This document shows, one piece after another, positions 45,108 through 54,188 of a stretch of DNA of 64,000 nt. Within the stretch, counting starts at the first letter, position 1, and each line of letters starts with the position of its first letter. This DNA is from Ferirhizobium litorale. GTDB lineage: Bacteria > Pseudomonadota > Alphaproteobacteria > Rhizobiales > Rhizobiaceae. The stretch is taken from positions 1-64,000 of the forward strand of contig JALDYZ010000004.1 of the NCBI GenBank assembly GCA_030028905.1, given 5' to 3'. Position numbers and translations under genes: made by a program. A model generated the notes under the pieces. It was not told the origin of the DNA. It ran no database searches and worked only from the letters and a program-made list of their open reading frames with translations.

Positions 45108-46145
45108 ATGAAGAAGCATCTGCTCAAGGCGCTGGTCGCCACGACCGCACTTGCCGCCACCGCAGCACCGGCCTTTGCCGATGGAGAGGTCAATATCTAC
45201 TCCTATCGTCAGCCCGAGTTGATCCAGCCGGTCCTTGACGCCTTTACCAAGGACACCGGCATCGCCACCAATGTGCTGTTCCTCGACAAGGGCCTGGTCG
45301 AGCGTATCACGGCCGAGGGTGCCAATTCCCCCGCCGACGTCATCCTGACCGTCGATATCAGCCGCCTGGTCGAAGCCAAGGAAGGCGGCGTGACCCAACC
45401 GGTGCAGAACGACGTCATCAACAAGGATATTCCCGCCAATTTTCGCGATCCGGACGGCGACTGGTTCGGCCTGACGACGCGCGGCCGCGTTGTCTACGCG
45501 TCGAAGGACCGCGTCAACGCAGACACCATAACCTACGAAGAACTTGCCGATCCGAAATGGAAGGGCAAGCTGTGCATGCGTGACGCCCAGCACTCCTACA
45601 ATATCGGCCTGTTCGCTTCGATGGTCGCCCATCATGGCGTCGAATACACCGAGAACTGGCTGAAAGGCGTCAAGGAGAACCTCGCCCGCAAGCCGGACGG
45701 CAACGACCGCAGCCAGGCGAAGTCGATCATGGCCGGCGAATGCGACATCGCCCTCGGCAATACCTACTATGTCGGTCTGATGAAGACCAACGAGAAGGAG
45801 CCGGAACAGAAGGACTGGGTGGAAGCAATGAAGGTGCTGTTCCCCAACACCGCCGATCGCGGCACCCATGTCAACATCTCCGGCATGGCGCTGGCCAAGA
45901 ACGCGCCCAACAAGGACAACGCCGTCAAGCTGATGGAATTCCTCTCGTCGGGCGAAGCGCAAAAGATCTATGCCGAACAGGTCTTCGAATACCCGGTACT
46001 GCCGGGCGCCGAACCATCCGAGATCGTCAAGTCGTTCGGCGAGATCAAGCCTGACACGCTGCCGCTCGCAGACATCGCCGGCAACCGCAAGGTCGCGTCC
46101 GAACTGGTCGACAAGGTCGGCCTCAACGACGGTCCGTCGAACTAG
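45108..46145 (+). CDS. Fe(3+) ABC transporter substrate-binding protein (FbpA/AfuA type)
   Basis: This 345-residue protein has a signal peptide (MKKHLLKALVATTALAATAA, cleaved after AFA) and begins DGEVNIYSYRQPELIQPVLD, the FutA/FbpA-type start. Other blocks are GITTNVLF-like GIATNVLFLDKG, LGNTYYVGLM (Tyr pair for iron) and NPADVILTVD-like SPADVILTVDISRL. It captures ferric iron in the periplasm. The ATG at 45108 has GGAGG 12-17 bases upstream. Its likely permease is encoded at 54189-55871, away from here. It faces rirA and has a strong terminator. Confidence 0.92.
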   Translation: MKKHLLKALVATTALAATAAPAFADGEVNIYSYRQPELIQPVLDAFTKDTGIATNVLFLDKGLVERITAEGANSPADVILTVDISRLVEAKEGGVTQPVQNDVINKDIPANFRDPDGDWFGLTTRGRVVYASKDRVNADTITYEELADPKWKGKLCMRDAQHSYNIGLFASMVAHHGVEYTENWLKGVKENLARKPDGNDRSQAKSIMAGECDIALGNTYYVGLMKTNEKEPEQKDWVEAMKVLFPNTADRGTHVNISGMALAKNAPNKDNAVKLMEFLSSGEAQKIYAEQVFEYPVLPGAEPSEIVKSFGEIKPDTLPLADIAGNRKVASELVDKVGLNDGPSN

Positions 46146-46186
46146 CCGCCCGAAGGGGGCGACGCGCAGCCCCCTCACCTCTCAAG

Positions 46187-46212
46187 CCGGGCATGTCGCA
46201 AGACATGCCCGG
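46187..46212 (+). terminator. Rho-independent terminator of the iron-binding-protein gene
   Basis: A perfect 11-bp stem CCGGGCATGTC (46187-46197) pairs with GACATGCCCGG (46202-46212), loop GCAA, followed by TATTTTT. It lies 41 bases after the stop. Confidence 0.9.
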
Positions 46213-46253
46213 TATTTTTGTGCTCAGTGCGCCTCGATCTGCGCACAAAAAAA

Positions 46254-46273
46254 CGGGCTCCGCGAGGAGCCCG
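46254..46273 (-). terminator. Rho-independent terminator of mmsA
   Basis: Stem CGGGCTCC (46254-46261) pairs with GGAGCCCG (46266-46273), loop GCGA. On the minus strand the stem is followed by a run of seven T (46247-46253 as A on the plus strand). It lies 24 bases beyond the mmsA stop. Confidence 0.9.
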
Positions 46274-46297
46274 TCGAGTTGGGTCGGTCTTGGGAAA

Positions 46298-47794
<1,497 letters not shown>

Positions 47795-47842
47795 GGGAGA
47801 TCCTCCTCCTGTTTTTTCGTATGCCAGACATTCGCACTACAC

Positions 47843-47885
47843 TTTGCACAAAGCAATCGTCTGATATAAGGAACCGTTGTGCAAA
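47843..47885. promoter_or_regulatory. Inverted repeat between mmsA and the ABM/LysR operon
   Basis: TTTGCACAA (47843-47851) and TTGTGCAAA (47877-47885) are exact inverted copies separated by 25 bases in the 121-bp divergent region. This is a plausible operator for the LysR protein encoded at 48227, controlling mmsA and its own operon (inference). Confidence 0.5.
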
Positions 47886-47915
47886 TTTTGATGCACGAAC
47901 GGAGGTCGTCAATCG

Positions 47916-48230
47916 ATGAAGAGTAAACTTGTCGTCAGAATGGCGGAGCTCGTGATCGACCCGAACCAGCTTGAAGCCTATCGCGCCCACTTGGCCGAGG
48001 AGATAGAGGCTTCCGTCGCATTGGAGGAAGGCGTCCTCTCTCTGAATGCGGTCTCCATCAAGGATAGTCCGCACAGGATCCGCATCCTCGAGGTCTATGC
48101 GAGCAAGGAGGCCTACGAGGCGCATCTGCAAACACCGCATTTCCTCAAATACAAGGGCGAAACGGCGACAATGGTAAAGTCCATCACCCTCGTCGACGCC
48201 GAACCGATCATCATGCGCGGCAAGCCATGA
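47916..48230 (+). CDS. Antibiotic biosynthesis monooxygenase (ABM) domain protein
   Basis: This 104-residue single-domain protein begins KLVVRMAELVIDPNQLEAYR and has EEGVLSLNAVSIKDSPHRIRILEVYASKEAYEAHLQTPHF, the ABM fold pattern. Such small dimeric proteins oxidise quinols or other aromatics, or only bind them. Its stop overlaps the LysR start (ATGA), and it is divergent from mmsA. The substrate is unknown. Confidence 0.9.
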   Translation: MKSKLVVRMAELVIDPNQLEAYRAHLAEEIEASVALEEGVLSLNAVSIKDSPHRIRILEVYASKEAYEAHLQTPHFLKYKGETATMVKSITLVDAEPIIMRGKP

Positions 48231-49108
48231 ACTGGGACGATGTGCGCATGTTCCTGGCCGTGGCCCGAACCGGGCAGATCCTCGCGGCCTCCAAACGCCT
48301 CGGCGTCAACCACGCCACCTTGAGCCGGCGGGTGACCGCGCTCGAGAGTGCGCTGCAGACCCAACTGCTCGTCCGGCGCACGAACGGTTGCGAACTGACC
48401 GCCGAGGGCGAGGTCTTCCTTGCCGCGGCGGAGCGCATGGAAACGGAGATGCTGGCGGCGCAGGCCCATGTGGGACGCATCGATTCCACCGTTGCCGGGA
48501 CTGTCCGCGTCGGCGCTCCTGACGGTTTCGGCGTCTCCTTCCTTGCACCCAGGCTCGGGCAGTTGACCAGCCGCTACCCGGATCTGAAGATCCAACTCGT
48601 TCCGGTGCCGCGCTCGTTCTCGCTGTCGCAGCGCGAAGCCGACATCGCCATCACCATCGAGCAACCCGAACAGGGAAGACTGGTCTCTTCCAAACTCACA
48701 GACTACACCCTCGGGCTTTACGCCTCAAAGGCCTATCTGGAACAGGCGGGTCAACCGCGCAGCGTCGAGGATCTAAGGAGCCACCGGCGGATCGGCTATG
48801 TCGAGGATCTGCTCTTTTCCGCGTCGCTCAATTTTACCGGTGAGATCATGCGCAGTTGGGATGCGGGCTTCGAGATTTCCAGCGCCACCGGCCAGACCGA
48901 GGCGGTGCGGTCCGGCGCCGGGATCGGCATCCTGCACAACTACATCGCACGGCAGTATCCGGAGGTCGAGCGTATCCTGCCGGAAACCTCGATCCGGCGC
49001 TCCTACTGGACGACCTTTCACGAGACCGCCCGCGATCTTTTGCGCGTGCGAACGGTGGTCGGCTTCATCCAGGAGGCGGTCAGCGCGGAGCGCCAGATGT
49101 TCTTGTGA
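48227..49108 (+). CDS. LysR-family transcriptional regulator
   Basis: This 293-residue protein starts MNWDDVRMFLAVARTGQILA and has HTH GVNHATLSRRVTALESAL with RTNGCELTAEGE. The effector domain contains VRVGAPDGFGVSFLAPRLG and RRIGYVEDLLF. It overlaps the ABM gene by four bases. From its position it probably regulates mmsA, the ABM gene and itself through the inverted repeat at 47843-47885. Confidence 0.93.
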   Translation: MNWDDVRMFLAVARTGQILAASKRLGVNHATLSRRVTALESALQTQLLVRRTNGCELTAEGEVFLAAAERMETEMLAAQAHVGRIDSTVAGTVRVGAPDGFGVSFLAPRLGQLTSRYPDLKIQLVPVPRSFSLSQREADIAITIEQPEQGRLVSSKLTDYTLGLYASKAYLEQAGQPRSVEDLRSHRRIGYVEDLLFSASLNFTGEIMRSWDAGFEISSATGQTEAVRSGAGIGILHNYIARQYPEVERILPETSIRRSYWTTFHETARDLLRVRTVVGFIQEAVSAERQMFL

Positions 49109-49162
49109 GATCCAGGCTGCCCCGGGCGCCCGGCAACGATTGCCGTGGACACGCGGTGTCGC

Positions 49163-49459
49163 TCATCCCCTCACAACCGGCTGCGAGACGAGCCCCTGCC
49201 ATCGAACAAGTATTCGGTTCAGGACGCAGGCGTTGCCAGCCAGATCCTCGGCCAGTTCTGCTGCCCGGTGCGCCTCGGCGCGGGAGCCAACATGTCCATC
49301 GAGGATCACGAACTTTCCGAGCACACGCACTTCGATACCCGAGGCATCCAGGCCCTCAGCGTCCTCGAGGGCGTTCTTCACCGCCGCCTGCAGGCTCCAC
49401 CGACAATGCGCCTGCTTGTCATCCACGTTTGTATGGCTCGTCGTAAACACCATGACCAT
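49163..49459 (-). CDS. Small BON-domain protein
   Basis: This 98-residue protein contains one BON-like domain: LQAAVKNALEDAEGLDASGI, VRVLGKFVILDGHVGSRAEA and AAELAEDLAG with a Cys near the end (NACVLNRILV). BON domains bind membranes or ligands. No signal peptide is seen. It is convergent with the LysR gene (54 bp). The start could also be internal. Confidence 0.65.
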   Translation of the reverse strand: MVMVFTTSHTNVDDKQAHCRWSLQAAVKNALEDAEGLDASGIEVRVLGKFVILDGHVGSRAEAHRAAELAEDLAGNACVLNRILVRWQGLVSQPVVRG

Positions 49460-49629
49460 TCAACCCTCCATCGGCTATTGGACGAGAAAGTCGAGAAGAC
49501 TGAAAATCATGCGGAGACGGGATTGCGTTGCCGCTCGGTCACCGGTCCCGCTGGAAAAAAGGTAGGTATCCGGCCAAAATTTGGCAAGTCTGGAATGGTC
49601 CGGATTTTCATGTCGCGGGGAGAGAGAAA

Positions 49630-49706
49630 TGGTACGGTTGGAGGGGATCGAACCTTCGACCTCAGGTGCCACAAACCTGCGCTCTAACCAACTGAGCTAC
49701 AACCGC
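49630..49706 (-). tRNA. tRNA-His (anticodon GTG)
   Basis: Minus-strand sequence starts GCGGTTGTAGCTCAG and folds as a 77-base tRNA with encoded CCA. The anticodon stem CAGGT-ACCTG encloses loop TTGTGGC (anticodon GTG). The T-arm is GAAGG-TTCGATC-CCCTC-like. The acceptor is GCGGTTG with CAACCGT, then A73 and CCA. There is no encoded G(-1) with a C73 partner; the G1:U72 and A73 combination is a described alphaproteobacterial His tRNA trait. Confidence 0.93.
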
Positions 49707-49781
49707 ACAAGACCACGCCGCGTTGGCGTGTTGGGGGTCACATACGAGGGTTCTCGGACTTTTGCAAGACCCAGGACGTGG

Positions 49782-49810
49782 AAAAGGCCGAGATTTCCAC
49801 CCGGCCTTTT
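49782..49810 (-). terminator. Terminator downstream of the phasin gene
   Basis: AAAAGGCCG (49782-49790) pairs with CGGCCTTTT (49802-49810) around an 11-base loop. It lies 25 bases beyond the phasin stop; the T run is part of the stem, so it could work in both directions. Confidence 0.85.
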
Positions 49811-49835
49811 GAAGCTAGCACATGTCGCCGATCGA

Positions 49836-50285
49836 TCAAGCGACCTTGAGAGCGGCGAATGCCTTCTCAGCGGCTTCCTTGCCCGGCTTGACGACGGATT
49901 CGGCGAGCTTGCGGGTTGCTTCCTGCAGGGTCTTCGCCTGTTCGGCAGTCGCTTCGACCTGCGTGCGGAGGAATGCGGTCTGCAGTTCGACGAATTCGGA
50001 AACCGACTTCACGCCGAGCAGGGCTTCCATGTGCGACAGCGAGCTTTCGGTATGAGCGCGCAGTGCGCCAATCGCCTTGAGGCCGAGTTCGACAGAGCCG
50101 GCGTGGACGGTCTCGACCGTTACTTCCACCGTCTTCGCGGTGTCTTCGGCCGCAGTCTTCAGGCGGGCGAAGGTGTCGCGGGTCTGTTCGGCGCCCTTCT
50201 CGGTGAAGTCGCGAATGCTGTCTGAGAGCTTCGACGGATCGAACGAGGTCATTGCGAATACATCATCTTTTTTCTTGGTAGCCAT
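49836..50285 (-). CDS. Phasin family protein
   Basis: This 149-residue amphipathic, mostly helical protein has the phasin_2-like layout: VFAMTSFDPSKLSDSIRDFT, RLKTAAEDTAKTVEVTVETV, HTESSLSHMEALLGVKSVSE and LRTQVEATAEQAKTLQEATR, with a Lys/Ala-rich end. Phasins coat polyhydroxybutyrate granules. It has no signal peptide. The acetoacetyl-CoA synthetase gene 6 kb away belongs to the same PHB cycle. A TGC-ATT-GCA sequence in its promoter region (near 50366) resembles the TGC/GCA half-sites of PhaR-type regulators (inference). Confidence 0.9.
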   Translation of the reverse strand: MATKKKDDVFAMTSFDPSKLSDSIRDFTEKGAEQTRDTFARLKTAAEDTAKTVEVTVETVHAGSVELGLKAIGALRAHTESSLSHMEALLGVKSVSEFVELQTAFLRTQVEATAEQAKTLQEATRKLAESVVKPGKEAAEKAFAALKVA

Positions 50286-50522
50286 TTCTTAGCGCTCCGG
50301 TTGATAGGACCCTCTTCGAGGCGCCCCAATGATTGGATGGTTAGTATATAGATGAATCCTTTGTGCATTGCAACATTTTTTGTGCGTCGCACAAGACGAC
50401 GGACTTTCCCATTAACCGTGTTGTCCGAATTCGCGTCCGCATGCTGGACCCGCCAGCATAGCGGCGATATTAATAATTCGTTAAATTGCCGTCAGACCCG
50501 GTAGGCCAGCAGCAGGTTCGCG

Positions 50523-53500
50523 ATGTCCGCAGTGCAATACCCGTTCATCGATATCGCCGTGCATGAGCGCGTGCGGGAGCGTTTCGCCCGGGGCGAGGCG
50601 CTCGTGCTGTTTTCGGCTGATCTGACGCGCGTGCTCTGGGCAAACGGCGAAGGTGCAGCCATCTTCGGCAATCCGAGCATCTACGATTTTCTGGAGGAAG
50701 GCCCGGCCCAAGCCGACGTCACCTTCCGACAGATGGAATCGACCGCGCGCCAACTCGCCGTCACCGGCGACGCGCGCAAGCTCATGGTTCGTATCGGCAA
50801 CCGGTTCCAGCGCATTCCGACACAGGCGACCGTCGAGCTCATCGAGACCTCCCGCGGCGAAGCGGCCGTGTTGTTTGCTGCTCCGGCAGCGGATGGCCCG
50901 ACAAGCAGCGACTGTGCAAAACGCATGCTTGAAGGGTTCGACGATCCCGATATCCACATGGCGGTGCTTTCAGCCGATGGCTCGATCCTCGCGGCATCCA
51001 AACAGTTCTCCGCCCTCGGTCTTTTGCCGAGCACCGCCCGCATGCTGGTCGACAGCGTGGAGCATGAGGCCGACCGACTGGTCAAGCGTCCGATCCTGAC
51101 CTCCAAAGGCTATCTGCCGGCGGCAATCGGCAGGCTGACCGACGCGCCGGCGCTGCACCTGCTTTTCGCCATTGAAACGATCATCGGCAATCTCGATCCC
51201 GTGTCGTCCGCCGAGACCGCACCAGAGAAAGCAGCGGCTCTTCCGCCTTCGGCAAAAGCCGAAATCGCCGCCGCCGAAGCTTCCAAGTCGCCGCTTGCGC
51301 GGGAGGAATCGCTGAGCGCTGCGTATGACCGGGCGCTGGATGCGGTCGTCGGCATCGCGGATATCGAGGAGCCGGGCGATGCCGGCAGCCAGGTCGCGGC
51401 CGACCTCATCCTGGACCGGGCCGACGAGCTTGCCGCGGATGTCGAAGCGGAGATCCGTGCGGGTCAGCCCTCCGTGCATTCAAAGGCGGGCGGCGAGCGT
51501 TCTCCAGCGTCGCCGGTGCCTGGCAGAAAGATCGACGACAGGAAGACCATCCGGAGCGATTTCGTCTTCTCGCCGAACGGCAGGGCAATACGCTTCGTGT
51601 GGAAGATCGACGCAGACGGCCGCTTCTGCGAAGTATCGGATGAATTTGCCCAGGCCGTCGGCCCAAATGCGGCCGACGTCAACGGCCATGCCTTCGGCGA
51701 GATCGCAGCGCTCTTCGACCTCGACCCGGACGGCAAGATCGCCGAATCCCTTGGCAAGCGCGATACCTGGTCAGGACGTACGATCTACTGGCCGGTCGAA
51801 GGAACGACCCTGCAGGTCCCGGTCGATCTTGCGGCACTGCCGACCTACACCCGCGACCGCGCGTTCGACGGTTTCCGTGGCTTCGGGATCGTCCGTGTCG
51901 CCGATGCGATCGAGGACCCCCGGCACCTTGGACTGGCGCTTGGGCTGGACGAAGACGCCGCGGAACCCGTCTCCGCGTCTGTCGAACGGGAAGACATTCC
52001 CACCGAAAAACTGGCTCCCGTGGAGACCGCTCCATCGGCAAGCGAAATCGCTGCCGAGCCGGATGTGCCTGCCCCTGTGACCGGCGGCACGCAGGTGATC
52101 AAGGACGAGCCCGCCGAGCCGCTAATCGAAGAGGCGCCTGCATCGCTGCTCGATCAGATGTTCGGGGAAGACGGGAAGGAGCATGCGGGCGATGCTCCAC
52201 CGGTGGGCGAGCCGGCACCAACCAGTCCCGCGCCTGCCGAAGGAAAGATGGAACCCCCTGCGCTCGGGCCATCGGAACCGCCCGCTCCCGCGGACACAGA
52301 CAAGGTCGTCCACCTGCCTGACCGGCGCACGCGCGACCGCGACGGCCTGACACCCGTCGAGCAGGCTGCCTTCCGCGAAATCGCCCGCCGGCTGGAAACC
52401 TTCGGCAAGCGCGCCGAGCCCCCGGTTACCGCCGCTGCAACGGCCGCATCCGATGCGGCGGTGACGAAGGAACCGCAGCCGGCAGCCGCGGGCAAGGACG
52501 AAGATACCTTGCCCGGGACGAGTTCTCCCGCCGAGCCTCCGGAATCCACCACCGCCCAGCTCGAACTTCTGCAATCGCTCGTGCCGGCCCGCAATCGCAC
52601 CGCGGATGGCCTGACACCGGAGATCGTCGACCAGATGCCGGTCGCGCTGCTGATCCATAGCGGCGACAAGCTCATTCACGGCAATCCCGAATTCATGCGC
52701 CTGACGGGCTATGACGACCTCGAACAGTTGCAGAAGCTCGGCGGCCTCGATGCTCTGTTGCAACGGCAGGATCTGGTCGACAAGGCGGAAGCTGCGGGTG
52801 GCATGATGGTCGTGCGCGCCGACGACACCGTTGTACCCGTATCGGCCCGCCTGCAATCGATCCGCTGGGAACAGGGTAGCGCCCTGATGCTGGCGCTGAT
52901 GCCGGTCGACCACGGCCAGGCCGGCGAACTGCCGCAATCGTCCAACGACAACGCACCGGATACGAAAACCGAAGACGATGACAGCCGCGCCAGGCTGCAA
53001 GTCGAGGTCGAGGAATTGCGCTCGATTCTCGAAACCGCGACCGACGGTGTCGTCATCATCGGCGACGATGGCTTGATCCGTGCGCTGAACCGCTCGGCGA
53101 GCGCCCTGTTCAACTACGATATCGAGGAAGCGCGCGACAAACCCTTCGTCATGCTGTTTGCCCATGAGAGCCAGAGGGCGGTTGCCGACTACCTGAACGG
53201 CCTCGCCGGCCACGGCGTCGCAAGCGTCCTCAACGATGGGCGCGAGGTGATCGGCCGGGAATCCTCCGGCGGCTTCATCCCACTGTTCATGACCATGGGG
53301 CACCTGACCGCATCGAGCGGCTATTGCGCCGTCATTCGCGACATCACCCAGTGGAAGCGCACCGAGGAGGAACTGCTGAACGCCAAGCGCGCCGCAGAAA
53401 CCGCCAACGCGCACAAGAGCGACTTCCTGGCTCGCGTGAGCCACGAGATCCGCACCCCTCTCAATGCCATCATCGGCTTCTCCGACATGATGGCAACGGA

Positions 53501-54113
53501 ACGCTTCGGGCCTATCGGCCACCCGCGCTATGTCGAATATTCCAACGACATCGGAAGATCCGGCCGCCACGTGCTCGACATCGTCAACGATCTTCTCGAC
53601 ATCTCGAAGATCGAGGCCGGTGAGATGGACCTGGATTTCGTCGCCGTGGGACTCAATGAGGCGATCTCGGAGGCGGTGGCGCTGGTTCAGCCGCAGGCAA
53701 ACGGCCAGCGCGTCATTATCCGCACGGCGTTGTCGCAATCGGTACCGCAAGTGGTGGCGGATCTCCGCTCGATCAAGCAGATCGCCCTCAACGTGCTGGC
53801 GAACGCCATCCGGTTTACGCCGTCTGGCGGGCAGATCGTCGTCTCGACCGCCTATGAGACAAACGGCAGCGTGGTGCTGCGCATTCGCGACACCGGTATC
53901 GGCATGACCCGCGCCGAACTCGAGCAGGCGATGAAACCCTTCCGCCAGGTAACGACCGGGACGCGCAAGCGTGACGACGGCACCGGCCTCGGGCTGCCGC
54001 TTACCAAGGCAATGGTCGATGCCAACCGCGCCATCTTCTCCATCACCTCCGCTCCGAACGACGGGACCCTGGTCGAAATCACCTTCCCCTCGCCGCGCGT
54101 CCTTGCAGACTGA
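50523..54113 (+). CDS. PdhS-like soluble PAS-sensor histidine kinase
   Basis: This 1196-residue kinase has no signal peptide or membrane span. Visible parts are an N-terminal sensor (1-250), an acidic/Pro-rich linker, a PAS-like segment (about 356, RFVWKIDADGRFCEVS), PAS-like segments at about 700 (IHSGDKLIHGNPEFMRLTGY) and about 830 (ILETATDGVVIIGDDGLIRA). The kinase core has the phospho-His in FLARVSHEIRTPLNAIIGF (about 970), then N-box LNVLANAIRFTP and G boxes IRDTGIGM and DDGTGLGLPLTKA. This layout matches PdhS, which acts on DivK in rhizobial and Brucella cell-cycle control; the subfamily call is by resemblance. Confidence 0.9.
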   Translation: MSAVQYPFIDIAVHERVRERFARGEALVLFSADLTRVLWANGEGAAIFGNPSIYDFLEEGPAQADVTFRQMESTARQLAVTGDARKLMVRIGNRFQRIPTQATVELIETSRGEAAVLFAAPAADGPTSSDCAKRMLEGFDDPDIHMAVLSADGSILAASKQFSALGLLPSTARMLVDSVEHEADRLVKRPILTSKGYLPAAIGRLTDAPALHLLFAIETIIGNLDPVSSAETAPEKAAALPPSAKAEIAAAEASKSPLAREESLSAAYDRALDAVVGIADIEEPGDAGSQVAADLILDRADELAADVEAEIRAGQPSVHSKAGGERSPASPVPGRKIDDRKTIRSDFVFSPNGRAIRFVWKIDADGRFCEVSDEFAQAVGPNAADVNGHAFGEIAALFDLDPDGKIAESLGKRDTWSGRTIYWPVEGTTLQVPVDLAALPTYTRDRAFDGFRGFGIVRVADAIEDPRHLGLALGLDEDAAEPVSASVEREDIPTEKLAPVETAPSASEIAAEPDVPAPVTGGTQVIKDEPAEPLIEEAPASLLDQMFGEDGKEHAGDAPPVGEPAPTSPAPAEGKMEPPALGPSEPPAPADTDKVVHLPDRRTRDRDGLTPVEQAAFREIARRLETFGKRAEPPVTAAATAASDAAVTKEPQPAAAGKDEDTLPGTSSPAEPPESTTAQLELLQSLVPARNRTADGLTPEIVDQMPVALLIHSGDKLIHGNPEFMRLTGYDDLEQLQKLGGLDALLQRQDLVDKAEAAGGMMVVRADDTVVPVSARLQSIRWEQGSALMLALMPVDHGQAGELPQSSNDNAPDTKTEDDDSRARLQVEVEELRSILETATDGVVIIGDDGLIRALNRSASALFNYDIEEARDKPFVMLFAHESQRAVADYLNGLAGHGVASVLNDGREVIGRESSGGFIPLFMTMGHLTASSGYCAVIRDITQWKRTEEELLNAKRAAETANAHKSDFLARVSHEIRTPLNAIIGFSDMMATERFGPIGHPRYVEYSNDIGRSGRHVLDIVNDLLDISKIEAGEMDLDFVAVGLNEAISEAVALVQPQANGQRVIIRTALSQSVPQVVADLRSIKQIALNVLANAIRFTPSGGQIVVSTAYETNGSVVLRIRDTGIGMTRAELEQAMKPFRQVTTGTRKRDDGTGLGLPLTKAMVDANRAIFSITSAPNDGTLVEITFPSPRVLAD

Positions 54114-54188
54114 TTGCCAGATGGCGTAGACCGAAACCCTGACGGGCGTCCCGTGGCTCAACGCGGCGCTGAAACGAGGATAAGGGCA

